Source: Lobosporangium transversale (lineage: Eukaryota > Mortierellomycota > Mortierellomycetes > Mortierellales > Mortierellaceae). Taken from it: DNA of 64,000 bases. This document shows positions 41,948 through 55,436 of the stretch, one piece after another; position 1 is the stretch's first letter, and the number at the start of each line of letters is the position of its first letter. The position numbers and the translations under genes are program-made. The notes under the pieces were generated by a model that was given only the letters and a program-made list of their open reading frames with translations, had not been told where the DNA came from and did not search any database. The stretch is from NCBI RefSeq assembly GCF_002105155.1, contig NW_019028988.1, positions 806,001 to 870,000 on the forward strand, written 5' to 3'.

Positions 41948-42320
41948 GTTAGAGAACAAATGAGGAATGAATGAATGAATAAAAGAGAAGAAAAAGACAA
42001 AAAGGACGACGATGGGAAAGAAAGGAGTAAAGTGGAGAGAACGAGAGTTAGAAGGGATGAAGTGAACACAGGAGCGTGAGCAAGGGTGCTTTCTGTCTGT
42101 CAAATGCTTATCTCTCTCCACACGCGCTACAACGGTACAACCCAAAAGAATCTACAACGGTCAATCAGGAACAATATGATGTCTAATTGATCAAGGTCAC
42201 TTCAGATAGAAAGGAGGACGTGTCATATTTAATTCTCATATTCATCTGATAAGATTGCAGGAGTATGAATTGATGAAACAATCCATTCAACTAACATAAA
42301 ACAAACACTCAGCCACATCT

Positions 42321-42354
<34 letters not shown>

Positions 42355-42399
42355 AGACATGGCAAGCCCATTTCCATTCAACTCTTCTCTCCTCTTTTT

Positions 42400-42433
<34 letters not shown>

Positions 42434-42556
42434 AGGTTGCTAGAGAGAAGGTTATTTGTCAGCAAACATACATAACACACAGTACAACATCCCTCTTAGT
42501 GCAGTGCTTTTGCTTGATATCATTACATTTCACATACAACACCATAACAGGACACT
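41918..42556. promoter_or_regulatory. divergent promoter AONS/DIS3
   Basis: 639 bp between divergent starts. Homopolymers: T tract 41918-41946, A tract about 42324-42350, T tract about 42401-42430. Such poly(dA:dT) usually marks nucleosome-depleted promoters. No TATA box is obvious. Confidence 0.5.
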
Positions 42557-45500
42557 ATGCTCAGGCAAAAGCAGTTTGTAAAAAAGACAAAATCTGGCAA
42601 GGTGCTCAAGGTGATCAAGGAGCACTACTTACGTGATGATATATGGTGCTCCGCTGAGGCATGCAGGGAGTGTGAACACACAGAACCTATCCTCAGTGCA
42701 ACCCCTAATATCAACAAGCTTGTACCCTCGCCTCACTATCTCATACCCGATACCAACATCTTTATGAACCAGGTAATAATAATAATAATAACTTGTGTGT
42801 GAGCAGTTAATAGCACATATGACTACTAAGAATGAAATGAAGGGCTAAATGATCTTTCTTTCTTTCTTCTTCAAAGATCGATGTCATGGAAAAACCTCAG
42901 ATCACAAATGTGATTGTATTGCAGACGGTTTTAGAAGAGGTCAAACATCTGTCCTTACCGATCCATAAGCGTATGCGAGATATTATTAGCAACAAAGAAA
43001 AAAGATTTTATGTGTTTTCAAATGAACATCACCGAGAAACTTTTATTGAGAAAGTGAAAGACGAAACTCCTAATGATCGAAATGACCGAGCGATTCGTGT
43101 GGCGACCAAATGGTATGGAAATCATCTTCGAGAGCAAGGTCTGAAGCCTGAAGTGTCTGTTGTGATGTTGACCGACGACGCGGCTAACCGAGCTAAAGCA
43201 AATGCAGATGGACTTGAAGCGTTTTCAGGTATTAAAATATATACACACTCGCTTAACCATTGTTTTGTGCTTGGTTTCAAAAACAAAAAAACAAAAAACA
43301 AAAAGCAAAAAAAAAAAAAAAAAAAAAAAAACGCTGTCTTAATTTATTCATTTATTTGACTTTCTATAGTGAAGCGATATGTGGAAGCATTAGATAATAC
43401 AGAATTACTAGACATGATCTCGGATGCAAAGGAACTAGATGATGGGCAACAGATATTATATATGGAGCATCTTTCACCTGTGCATTTATCGAACGGGATC
43501 AAAAACGGGAAGTACTATCAAGGAAAGCTAGGAATCAGCAGCCACAATTATTTAGAGGTATTACAAAAAAAAAAAAAAAAATTAACGGAAGTCTTTGTGG
43601 AAAGTTTGTAGTAATCTCCTTTTTATTCTGTGATATATCTATTGTAGGGATCTATCTTCACTAAGATTGATGGAGTTGAAAACACAATCCTGATCGTGGG
43701 ACGAGAGAATCTAAATCGTGCGGTGGATGGAGACATTGTTGCTGTAGAGTTGTTACCGAAATCAGAGTGGCGTACGACTCCAACAGGAGTTGTCATCACT
43801 GAGGAAGAGGAAAAGGAGGAAGAGAAGGACTTGAAGAGTGGCCATGGGTCAGAATCAGATATACACCAAGACCAAGACACACCAATGGAGGACGCTACTA
43901 AACCAGCAGTAGTAACACCCGAGGAATCAGCTTTAGATACACCTCAACCGTGCGGAAAGGTTGTTGGCATCATTCGTCGTAATTGGAGACAATATTGTGG
44001 GTTTATTGACCGCAAAACAGTAAATACTCCAGCAGGATCAAGCGCTCCCATCAATGTCTTGTTCTTTGCGATGGAATCTAAGATCCCCAAAATCCGATTC
44101 AGGACTCGTCAGGCACACACTCTTTTGGGTCAACGAATCATTGTCTCAATTGATTCATGGCCAAAAACATCTCGGTATCCGATAGGACATTTTGTCCGCT
44201 CACTGGGTGAAGCAGGAGACAGATCCACAGAGACTGAGGTCTTGCTTTTGGAGCATGATGTGCCTTTCCATGAATTTTCGAAACAGATATTGAGTCTATT
44301 ACCACCGGAGGGAGAGAATTGGGTAGTCAAGCCTGAGGACTTCCAAGGGCGTGAGGACTTTAGGATGTTGAATATCTGTAGTATTGACCCGCCTGGCTGT
44401 ACTGATATCGACGATGCTCTTCATGTATTACCTTTAACTAATGGCAACTATCAAGTGGGAGTACATATTGCAGATGTCACTCATTTTGTCAAGCCAGGTA
44501 ACGTAATGGATCAAGAAGCCGCCAGTCGTGGAACAACTGTTTATTTGGTGGACAAGCGCATTGATATGTTACCCAGTTTGTTGGGAACCAATTTGTGCTC
44601 GTTACGGTCCAATGTCGAACGTCTGGCATTTTCCTGTATCTGGGAACTCAACTCGGAGGCCGATATTGTCAATGTTCGGTTTACAAAGAGTGTGATCGCC
44701 TCTAAAGCTTCTCTTACATATGAGGAGGCTCAGAATCGAATTGATGATGAGCGTATGCAGGACGATGTGACCAAAGGAATTCGAATTCTGAACCAACTAG
44801 CCAAAAAATTGAAACAGAAGCGTCTTGATATGGGAGCATTAACGTTGGCGAGCCCTGAGGTCCGGTTCAATCTGGAGCGCGATACGCAAGATCCCGTGGA
44901 CGTAGAGATGAAGGAGTTGAAGGAAACAAATGCTTTGGTAGAGGAATTCATGTTACTGGCCAACATTTCAGTGGCACAAAAGATTTATGAAAAGTTTCCG
45001 GATTCAGCCATGCTGCGCTGTCACCCTACGCCACCAGCGACCAGTTTCGAGAAACTAGAGAAAGCAGTGGCTCGGATGGGTATTACAATTGACCATTCGA
45101 CTTCAAAAGCACTTTCGGATTCGTTGGATAAGGCTGTGATACCCGAGGAGCCATATTTCAACAAACTGTTGAGGATCATGACGACACGTTGTATGATGCA
45201 AGCGCTGTATTTCTGCTCTGGCACAAAAGCAGTACCTGACTTTAGGCATTATGGTCTTGCAACTGAAATTTACACGCATTTCACATCACCTATCCGCCGT
45301 TATTCCGGTAAGACTTTTTTTTTTCCTCGTCCCACATTTTACTTGATTTTTGTTACTGTTAAAGTTCTCACGCAATTTATGCGTTTTTCTGTCTTATTTT
45401 TACTTTGAAAAAAAAAAAAAAAAAAAAAAAAAAAAGATGTTATGGTCCATCGTCAACTGCATGCTGCGATTGACCCTAACGTCACATATGGCCACGAATT

Positions 45501-45573
45501 GACTGATAAGGAGGATATGAACGAACTTTGCTCAGGTAAATTAATCTTTTGTAAATCAAAAACATTTAAGCTT

Positions 45574-45609
<36 letters not shown>

Positions 45610-46246
45610 TATGGTCTTTTGTAACGACTATATAGTTTTGAACCATCGTCATCGTATGGCTCAGCAAGCGGGCCGTAGCTCTGTAGAACTCTTCACTCAT
45701 TTGTTCTTCAAGAACAAGGTTGAGGAAGAAGAAGGCTACGTAATTCGTATTCTCAAAAACGCATTCATTGTTCTTGTACCTAAGTATGGTATTGAGGGTA
45801 TTGTTTACGCGACCGCCAAGGCCAAGACAACTCCTACTACGGATGGATCATCAGGGTCGGAGCATTCTACATCATCTCCTCCCAAGCCAATCTTGGTTTA
45901 TAATCCTGAAACGGATTCATTACAATCGACAGAGGCTTTGACAGAAGGTCAGATGCCGAAGCATCAGATTCAGTTGTTCCAGAAGGTGATGGTCCAAATC
46001 TCGATCGATGATGATTTGAAAGGAGGAGGAGAAGGAGGGATGCGACAGAAACTAAAGATGGATCTACTAAAACCTTGGATCGATGGCATCAGTGTCCATG
46101 GTGTTTGTAATAAGGATGATCCTGAGGCCCATGCTGTGACGAGCACTCATGCTACAGAAGGAGATGCTACCACTGCTGTGAAGAAGCGTGAAGGAACAGT
46201 GGTCGATAAGCGTAACAATAGCAAGCGAGCCAAAACTATAGTCTAA
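42557..46246 (+). CDS. DIS3: exosome ribonuclease DIS3/Rrp44
   Basis: Six exons, 42557-42772, 42877-43228, 43370-43557, 43648-45307, 45437-45535 and 45636-46246, all in phase, give 1041 residues (yeast Rrp44 1001). The N-terminal Cys cluster CSAEACREC is the CR3 motif of DIS3. The PIN domain begins at IPDTNIFMNQID and supplies endonuclease activity. Cold-shock-like domains follow (GKVVGIIRRNWRQYCGFID). The RNB exonuclease domain begins near residue 480 with CSIDPPGCTDIDDALH, carrying the Asp cluster, and includes LTSPIRRY-type TSPIRRYSD across the fourth intron. An S1-like region (EEGYVIRILKNAFIVLVPKYGI) closes the enzyme, with a Lys-rich tail. It degrades RNA 3' to 5' as the catalytic subunit of the exosome. 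Two introns carry poly-A tracts, one ending right at the acceptor (45436). Confidence 0.95.
45405..45436 (+). repeat. poly-A tract abutting a 3' splice site (DIS3)
   Basis: GAAAA... of about 30 A directly before the AG acceptor at 45435-45436. This is the reverse of the usual polypyrimidine tract. The phase match on both sides supports the junction. Confidence 0.7.
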
Positions 46247-48551
46247 TAGAAAAGAGAAAGAAAAGGGAAAGAAAAAGAAAGTGGCCTAATGAGCAAATCT
46301 AGAAAGCACTCCATGTACTTTTATATCAAGGAGCAATAGCAATAGCTGTCAGTAAAAAAATGTTGACTCAACGCGATTTTATTCAAGAGCATGTTGTATA
46401 CTTTATGGATTTGCAAGGCATAATCACAAAATGGATTCTTCAAACGTTGGTCAATAACAGTAATAATAATAATCAGACCAGCTGCAACAGCCTTTATCCT
46501 ATCAGTATTCGATACAGCAAACTGTATTCCTGTTTCTTCCACTCATATCCTCTAGTCTTAAAGACATACCACGAACACAGACATAGGCAAGAATCCGAGG
46601 CCAACGTATATATCACACCTATTGAACAGGATGAAGTAAAGGAATATGACTATTTAGGATAATAACGGGCCAAGAATTAATATAAAAAAAAAGAAGGAAA
46701 AGAAGACAGAAGGGATCCAAACTAAGAAGGCGAGGGAAGCCAGGAAAGCCAGGAAAGTCAGGAAAAAGGCGTGCAGAAAAAGACTAGAGAATGAAAGGAA
46801 AAGCGAAAAAGATCAAGAAAAAGGCGCAAAGAAAAAATGATGATGCTGATGCTTATTAGACATAAAAGAAATTGAAACAATGGTCTTTGTAAGTCAAGAT
46901 GGATGACAAACGTAAGGTTGTGAGGATGGTGATTTCTTTATGGAGCTCATCTGTTTCATTTATACCGTCCATACTAGCAGTTATAGAAGAAGAAAACGGT
47001 GAAAAGGAAAAAAAATAAAAAGATAGAACAAGGGAAAAGTGAAAAGTTAATAAACGAGCATAGTTGTCATCGAGTAACGAGGATGTACCTGATAGTCGAA
47101 ATATCTGAGCTGCTATCTCTGTCATTGTTGTCGTCCACAGTATGTGATGGGCAATAGAGCTTATCAGGAGCAGGAATAAGAGCTGTGTAGGGCAAATCGA
47201 GAAAAGGTCAAAGGTTATGGCAATCAGCAGGCTCAGTTCCGCAAAATAAAATCGATATCCGTGGATCGTCGGAATTCGAGAACGGCAGTAGCGATTGTTT
47301 GGGACGCGCTTGGCGTGCACAACCCCATTTAGTTCATCTGTACAAATAAAAACAACAGAAATACAACGCGACCCTCTTCTGTTCTTCCAACTTCTATTTT
47401 TCTAGCTGCATTTACCAACAACAACTAACTATTTTTTTCATCTGCTTTCATCAACAACAGTAAAAAGTTTCGAATTGAACGAAAACAAAGAGAGAGCGAT
47501 GAGATTTCTAACCCAATCAAATCCAATAAAAAGAAAGAGAAAAAGTCCGCGCAATGGTTTAAAAAAAGAATTTTTTTATGCGCTGCGCCATCTCAACACA
47601 GACACAAACACAGAGATTCCCTCTCCTACGCGTGGCAAACAGAGAGACAGGATGGGACCCAGATTCCCTTTCTCCTTCTTCCATTCCCCCTGCACCCTGT
47701 TTCCCCACTTGGTCCAATCTATGCAGCACAAGTCATCGTAACAACATCGTCATTCTTCTTGAACTAAGGTGAGCAGTCGTCGCTCTTTAGTCGCTACTGA
47801 AGGATTTTTTTTTTTTTTCCCGCCGGAAACTCACACTCCCATCTAACACTTGGGTGTGTAATACAGCTCCTTTCCCTCTCTCTTTCTCTCTTTCACTTGC
47901 TCGCTCTCTTTCACTCCTAATCTTTAAATTCATTCATTCATTCATCACATTCATTTGTTCATTCATTTACTCGCTCGCTTCTACTCAGGTACATTCATTA
48001 CTGCCGTTGACTAATGACTATTATTATTATCACTATCCATTATTATTATCAATACCGTTCGCCTCGTCTTTACCATTTATTGTGATCATATAATATCTTC
48101 ACAATATGCATGCTTCTCACTCCTTTATTCCTTCCCCTTTTGTTTCGTGTCCAAAGATATGTTTGTGAGAGAGTGAAAAGGATTTTCTTCCATCTCTTGA
48201 TTTATCTCCCCCTATTTCTTTTCTCTTCTTTGTCATCCTCTGATTGTGAGCTTTTTCTCTCCCCACCTCTTCTCTTCAATCTCTCACTTGCCTTACTCTC
48301 TTATGCATTATTAAGACCTCAAACATAAACATTTCTCGCTCAGTACTCTTTTTCTCGCTTGACTTGATTTGTTTTCATTGTTCCATCTCTGTTTATCATC
48401 GCCTTGTTGATCATGTTCTCCTCTCACTCTTTCTTTCTCCTACTCTTTTTTTCCTTTCCACTTGTGCATTGAAGTTGACTTTTCCACTGAGTATATTCCT
48501 CCTCCATCCTTTACTTTCATACTTCTACAACTTATTGTTCAACGAAGCAAA

Positions 48552-48587
<36 letters not shown>

Positions 48588-48629
48588 CGTCAAAGCGTCT
48601 GTCCAAGGAGTGAGACAAGTACAAAAAAA
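46247..48629. other. 2.4-kb spacer and CT-rich leader before forkhead gene
   Basis: The region from about 47820 to 48620 is CT-rich with a poly-T tract at about 48555-48587, likely promoter and 5' UTR of the forkhead gene. A minus-strand coding-like stretch (46856-47320) is listed separately. Nothing else was recognised. Confidence 0.4.
46856..47320 (-). CDS. possible small membrane protein (uncertain)
   Basis: A minus-strand frame of 154 codons with two hydrophobic segments (YFAELSLLIAITFDLFSI; LLFLLLISSIAHHI) and a C-terminal part MDGINETDELHKEITILTTL. Possible splice signals lie inside (an acceptor-like CTGCTAG before the last part). There is no ATG at its left end (the first codon is GTG), so a further 5' exon would be needed. 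No family was recognised, and it could be chance. Confidence 0.25.
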   Translation of the reverse strand: MHAKRVPNNRYCRSRIPTIHGYRFYFAELSLLIAITFDLFSICPTQLLFLLLISSIAHHILWTTTMTEIAAQIFRLSGTSSLLDDNYARLLTFHFSLVLSFYFFSFSPFSSSITASMDGINETDELHKEITILTTLRLSSILTYKDHCFNFFYV

Positions 48630-51600
48630 ATGAAAAAAAGGCGATCAATTTTTGCTACACTTCACACTTCCCACAATATCTGTCATCCTATGCCAATTGT
48701 CAATAGTAACAGCTCCAACACTTACATGGACGCCATTCATTACCATAGCTCTTTCTCCGCAAACAATCTTGATCTCTCCTCTGCTTCTGTCACTCGCTCC
48801 ACTCGTTCAAGGAAGATCCTGAGTTCCGGTAGCCCTCACCGGCTCAAGAAGGACGTCGGCGTTTCTATTCTGCTTCAACAACAACACCTGCCGCTCTGCG
48901 ATCACGGTCCTTCCTCCTCTGGTAACAACTTTTCTCCTGTCTCCACTTCTTTTACACAACAATTACATTCCATTATCCCTCCTGTTCAACAGCATTTCTT
49001 ATCCACTGCACCCGAATTGCTCCTGGCTCACTGCAAGGAGGATCAGTTCATTTCTTCCGCTCCTCCCTCTCTCACTTTCTCTAAGGGAACAAAAGCCGAA
49101 CTCTTGGTCACCTCACGCCAAGAAGGGTTGTTTAATCAAAGACACAGAGCCAATAACTTTCGCAGGAGCTCACGGGAACACTCAAGAGACGACAACCACG
49201 ACGAAGATAGAAGAGATTCTCATTGCTTATTGATCATGAAGGCTAGGAGACACGGCCGCGGCACGCCATCCCCTTCCCTCTCACCTCATTCTTCATCCCC
49301 TTCTGCTATCTCTGTTTCTATTTCAAAGGCTGGTGACAACGCCGTCTCCTCCCTTGACCACGCTTATTGCACATCTCTCTCCTTGAACGCCAAGGCGGTT
49401 GTGAATGCGAATGCAGATGTAGACACAAATGCTGCTTCTGCTCCTTTCCTCCCATTGTCTCCACCTGCAAGTGCAACCACTGCGTGTCCCCCTCCCTCGA
49501 TTCTTTCCAACACCAACTCTATTGCACTAGGCGCAATCATATCCTCACCCCCATACTTGGACTCGGATATATCTTCCATCTCAGCATCACAGGAGTTAAA
49601 GGATCCCTCTGTGGACTTACAGACTAATACTGCCAGCTCTTCATTCCCTCTTACTCTTGTTCCTTCTTCCCTTTGTGTCGGTTCCAGCAACGAAAGACAG
49701 AGTGGTGAGAGTGACCGTGACGAGCTTCGAACAAAACGAAAAAGATCAATGAGCATTGCCAGTACCAGTCAGCCTCTGTCTACCGCTGAGAATGACCAGC
49801 AAAGCAAGGGGGTTGTTGCTCCCTCTTCGCCATCATCGCAGGCGTTATCTGTCTTGCCCGTAACCTTGGACGCATCAGTTTCCGTATCGGCATCTCCTGT
49901 TTCTAATTCCTCTCCCTCTTCGCTGTTGGAGCAAACTTCAAGCCTTTATCCTCCTCCTGATGCAATAGTATCGGAGACAGCCACTGAGACAGCCGATTAT
50001 GCGGTTCCTTCGACCGAAACAGAGTCATTGGACCATAGGACTTCATCCACTCTGTCAACTCTCGAGGCAGAAGTTGGGACAAATGGCAACAATTATCAGG
50101 TGCGCCCGGCCATCTCATATGCAGGTTTAATTATTCAAGTTCTTATTGAGTCCACAAAGATCAAGCTGACCCTCTCTGAAATATACTCTGCGATCATGAA
50201 TAATCATCCCTATTATCGCCACGCTCCAAATGGATGGCAGGTAAGTTTTTTTTTGTGATTGTTTAGTCTGTTTGTTCGTAGTGTGATGCTAACCAATTGT
50301 TTTGATTTCGTCACACCAAATAGAACTCAGTTCGCAACAGTCTTTCGTTGAACAAGGCATTCCTAAAGGTAGATCGAACCCCAGAAGAACCTGGTCATGG
50401 CTGTTTCTGGGCTTTAAGGCCTGACATCCGTGAGTCGAATGAACAAGCGCTACACAGGAAGAGAAGCTCAGCGGATGTCTATCCTTCGGCTACTAAAAGT
50501 GGTGATCGTACAGCCTTCCCTCACTCTAGACCAGACTTAATCATGGAATCATCAGAAGCACATGTAACACATCCTCTGTCTAGCCCCTCTCCTGTCATGG
50601 ATTCTGCACCTTCGCCAGCTGCCTCTGAAGACGCTGACGACACAAGAGGCCCTCGTCGTAGTGGGCGCGCCCGGCGACCTCCTCGTCCCAAAGAAGCGGA
50701 CGAATACGTAACCACTCTTCACACACGTCAATCGTCTTTGCCAAACGCACCCCTTTCTACTCCACCTTCGTCGCCTGCACCACATCCTCATGATCGTGAA
50801 GCAACTTCTAATACTGTACCAATGAGGAAACGATCCGGCTCCGTTAGAACAGAGAGGGGTACTTCCGCTACACCAGATATGAACAACACAGAGTCGTCCA
50901 AGGCTTCTGCTGTATCAACTTCTACTGGCACCGCCCGTAAAGCCTTTATTGAAGTAGATTTATCTTCTATTCCAGGAGTGGTCACTACACAACGTGTCCG
51001 CCGGCCTCCTCAAAACCTCGCAGAATTTGTGTCCTCTGAAGATTTTAAAGCAGCTCCTTGCGGTAAGCGACAGGATCGGACCTTGCAGCCATCTACATCC
51101 TCTTCTTCATTGAGCGGTGGTTCAGTCGACTCCATACCCCCACGCGAAAAAAAGGAGGCGAAGCGAAGCAAATCAGAAGGAAATCTTTTTTTTTGTAACA
51201 GTAGTAGGAGGACTATGGGCATGACCTCAGAAAGGAGCCCATCTCCACAGTCTTCAGTAAAGCTGGAGCCTCAACACCAAGGCAAGCTCGATCATTCAGC
51301 TACCATGCCCGACCTCATGATCTCTTCTCACTCTCACATGTTCCCTGCAAAACCTAATGGAGTGGGCCCTGCCATGATTCCGCTCAGTGCTTTGAGTCAT
51401 TCAAAGCGTGGCAGCCAGGACTTTTCCGGTCTAATGAACTCCAAGAAACACCGTCGAGAGAGTAATAGTAGCAATGGAAGTAGACGTAATAGTCATCATC
51501 GAGCTCTTTGCAGCAATAAGAGGCATAGTCATCAACATCAGCTTTACCGCCAGCTCCCATTCACTAACTTTAATCCTCGCAACGACAGTGATGGCAAACG

Positions 51601-52819
51601 CGAAGCTAGAATGGCTTCGGAGGATGACTGGTCAGACTCGGATTTCGACTTTTTGAAAGATGAAGAAGAGAACTATCGACTGATGCGGATCCGAGTTCGG
51701 AAGATTCAGCGGACACGTGGACGATGGAGTCTGCGCGATGAAATGATGGCGGAGGAAGAGTGTTGTGATAGTATGCAGGAGCATGGGGGAGATATTAGGC
51801 AAGAAGACGAACAATCCCATGCTCGAGCAGAAGGAGAAAAGATCAAGCTATTGATGGACCCATCCGTAATCAACTATGGATTTGACAGCTGTGATAGCGA
51901 GTATATTCTGGATTATCATCAAGGACCACTCTTCAACAATGTAACATGGCCTGAATTTTCGGATGTCAAGGAAGATGGTAGCAGTGGCAGTAGTAATAGC
52001 AACGTCAACAACAGCAGCAATGTTAATAGTAACGGTGGTAATTGTGGCAGCAACGACAGCAATAACACCAGCAACAACAATATTGTCAGTAGTCAGCCAG
52101 CTAATGCTGTAGTGGCGACCAATAGTAATTTAAATGATGATATCAGTCCTTCTACCCTATCTACTACCGTTAGTACCACTAACATTGCAGGAACTACGGC
52201 AACAGCCTGTCAGCGAACAATTGACATGACCTCAGAGGCCATCACGCAGGGTGTGTCGGCGAATGCTTTTCCAATGTCACCTATTGGTCAGGAGTTCGCA
52301 TCTCTGAATATTGCTACCCCAGAAGCGGAAAGAGTTTTCAATTCACAAGCGTCAATTTCGCCTTTGTCGCCATTGTCTAATGAAGCACCACCAGCTATGT
52401 CATGCATTGAAGGAGAAACTCCAAAGCTGCAGCAGCAAGTTGATCAGTGGGCATTATTTGTGGATCACTGTGATGTTCCAAAGACCGAGGACAATATGGG
52501 TATCGGTCGTCGGAGTATGGAGATATCTATGTCTGGACTTAGTGTTAGTGATGAACTCAAAGGGGTGATTTCTCCATTGGAACATTTGTCTGTGGCTCTT
52601 CCAGATACAGAGATCGCTGTTGTATCTGCAGAATCGAATATAAACACTAGTACTACTGTTGCTACTACCGCGACGGCTCCAATTGTTCAAGAGGGTCAAC
52701 AACACCATCATGATCCAATGGAAGAAATGGCAGAGTCTCAGCTCATATCAGTAACAAGTTTGGTTGTAAAGGAGGAAATTGAAGCGGAGAATTTCATTGG
52801 ATGGTCACTTTGTGAATGA
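48630..52819 (+). CDS. forkhead transcription factor
   Basis: Two exons, 48630-50240 and 50324-52819, in phase 0, give 1368 residues. The start at 48630 (MKKRRSIFATLHTS) is preceded by a long poly-T tract. The open frame continues upstream through that tract but lacks an ATG. The forkhead domain spans about 490-580 and is split by the intron: RPAISYAGLIIQVLIES, LTLSEIYSAIMNNHPYYRH, APNGWQ / NSVRNSLSLNKAFLKVDR and GCFWALRPD. The recognition helix NSVRNSLSLN is intact. Flanks are Ser/Pro-rich and disordered, with an Asn/Ser-repeat region (about 51980-52140). A basic segment RRSGRARRPPRPK follows the domain and could be an NLS. No FHA domain was seen, so Fhl1/Fkh2 identity is not supported. Fungal forkheads regulate cell cycle and ribosomal genes. 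The target here is unknown. Confidence 0.9.
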
Positions 52820-53273
52820 ACAAAGGGTGACGGCCGCGATGTAGTTTAATTGTAAGCTGGATATGGCCTTTTGGCGATATAAATGGAGCATGAAAGAGCA
52901 CATTATATTTGTCATACAAAAAAAAAATTACATACTTCCTCATATATATACAAGCACAAAGCATTGCCAACAATTTGTAACCATACACTTTTTTTTTTAA
53001 TTCCTAAAATAGTTTTTTTTTTTTTTTTTTTTTTTTTTTACATTTCTTTTTTTTTTATATATTTATTAAAGCATCATGTTTGCAGACGTTGTTTACATCA
53101 TGGTCTCACAAGCATCCCTGGACAAATGCTGTGGTGATTGATTATTGGCTGGATCTTGTTGCAGATATGACAATGTCTACACGTGATGGATATGAGAAGG
53201 TGTAGGGATGTGGCATTCATCATCCGAGTTTGGACATCTTGACGCTATTTCTATTCATTAGCTTTTTGTCAGG
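52820..53273. other. spacer forkhead to EDEM
   Basis: 454 bp between two plus-strand genes. It contains T tracts at about 53013-53039 and 53048-53057. It should hold the EDEM promoter. No gene was seen. Confidence 0.4.
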
Positions 53274-55402
53274 ATGTCTGAAATGCATGGGACAGAGAAA
53301 CCATGGGTAAGTCCGACAATAGGATCGCCACAATTAGGAGGAGTTTGTACAAGCACTCTTGCTGGTTCAACCCCAGCCGGTGTCGCGCAAGGACAACCGG
53401 ACTTGGACTATGACTTCAACTCGACTTTGGGAGGTTCTGTCTTGGCAAGTAAACATGAGTCAAGAGATTTAGCTAGTACCAATATCAGAGAGAATACTTT
53501 AGAATCACTTGAAATCCACGATGGCTACAAACAGAGTGATCAACAGCAACAGAAGCATGGATCTGTAAAACAAATTAAGGAAGCAATGGAAGAGAGACCG
53601 AGCCACATTCAGCGTAGCATTGATCGCGAGAATGTTGCTGCTGCTGCTGCTGCTTCTGCTGGTGCTGCTGCTACAAATAATGCAAATACTGGAGGTGGCA
53701 TTCGACCGTGGCTCCTGATCTTGATAATTTCTGTGGTGCAAATGCTTCTCTCATCGATGCTGCCATCCAATGGAGTAGTTAATGCATCATCCGATCAAGT
53801 AGGGGATCCCAGAGGCGGTCGCGGTGGAACAGAAGGAAACGGGAATAGAGGAAATAGCCATCAAAATGGTGCGGAAGGAAAAGGAAGAGATTATAACCGA
53901 CAGTATTTCCGACAATGGCCTCCGATTTCCGATATCAAAACAGCAGCTGGAACAATTGTGACGGAGCGAATGACAGAATCACGTCGACTACAACTTCGCG
54001 AGGAGGCTAAGAAGATGTTCATGCATGGATATCAAGGATATTTGGATTATGCGTTCCCAATGGATGAGTTGAATCCAGTGGCCTGTTCAGGACGAGGACC
54101 AGATCGAGCGAATCCAGATAACATTAACATCAATGATGTATTGGGGGATTTCTCATTGACCTTGATTGATTCATTGGATACATTGGCAGTGATGCGAGAA
54201 TTCGAGTTGTTTCAGGAAGCCATTGAGAAGATCAAGAAATATGTGCGAGATTTCGATAGAGACAGTCGAGTTCAGGTGTTTGAAGTGAATATCCGAGTGT
54301 TAGGAGCGTTATTATCGGGTCATTTGTATGCAACAGATCCGAAATTGTCAGCGCACCAGAGTCAAAGCCAATATCAAAATGTAAAAAGAAAAAAATACCA
54401 GTATCAAGGAGAGTTACTGAGAATGGCAGAGGATCTTGGAAAGAGGTTGATTAAGGCGTTTGAGAATACACCGACGGGATTACCATGGCCTAGAGTGAAT
54501 TTGAAGAGAGGAGTGTTGAGAGAGGAGTCCATTGAGAATTGTGTGGCAGGAGCAGGAAGTTTATTGTTGGAATTTGGAGTGTTGAGTCGACTCACAGGTG
54601 ACAAGAGTTATGAGGTAAAAAGAGCATTGGACTGTATATATTTGTCGTTTAAATCAGTTGTGACATGTATTGATTTTTTTTTTTATATGACCTTGCTTTC
54701 CTTCTCTGTAATAGGAAGCAGCAAAGAAAGCACTTCATGAACTATGGAAACGGAGATCAAAGATTGGATTGATGGGGAACACGATCAACATCAGTACAGG
54801 GCAGTGGATGTCGTCAATGACAGGAATCGGTGCTGGCACAGATTCCTTCCATGAATACTTGATCAAATCATATGTCCTTTTTGGAGATGAGGAGTACTTT
54901 GTGATGTATGAATCCGCACAGGAGGCAATCCGACGGACATTGTTGCATGACTCCAAGTATTTCTACAAGCATGTCAATATGGAGGATGGGACACTGATGG
55001 CCCATTGGGTTGATAGCTTATCGGCTTTTATGCCAGGTGTCCAGGTAAAACTAACCTGGTTAAAATGTGAAAAAAAAAAGGAAAAAAACTAATAGATCAT
55101 CTATCGTTGGTAACTAATATATAAACATTTTTTCTTTTATAGGTACTAGGAGGCGATCTTGAAAGTGCAATCAAAAACCACTTATATTATTATAATATTT
55201 GGCGTAAATACCAAGCTATTCCAGAACGCTTCGATTTTGTACAGCAGACGGTCGCTATCGCCAATTATCCCCTACGCCCTGAGTTTATAGAATCAACCTA
55301 TTTTCTTTATCGAGTAAGCTATCATACTTCTATCATTGTTTTTCTTTTTATTTTCATCTGCTTATCCCTAGGCCCTGGAAACATTGACAAAAACACTGTT
55401 CA

Positions 55403-55436
<34 letters not shown>

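Noticed and set aside
46360-46662. 100-aa plus-strand ORF after DIS3
   Set aside because: Probably 3' UTR. Asn-rich random-looking translation and no family.
48462-48629. N-terminal extension of the forkhead protein through a poly-Phe run
   Set aside because: It starts at TTG and only translates a poly-T tract. The ATG at 48630 is better.
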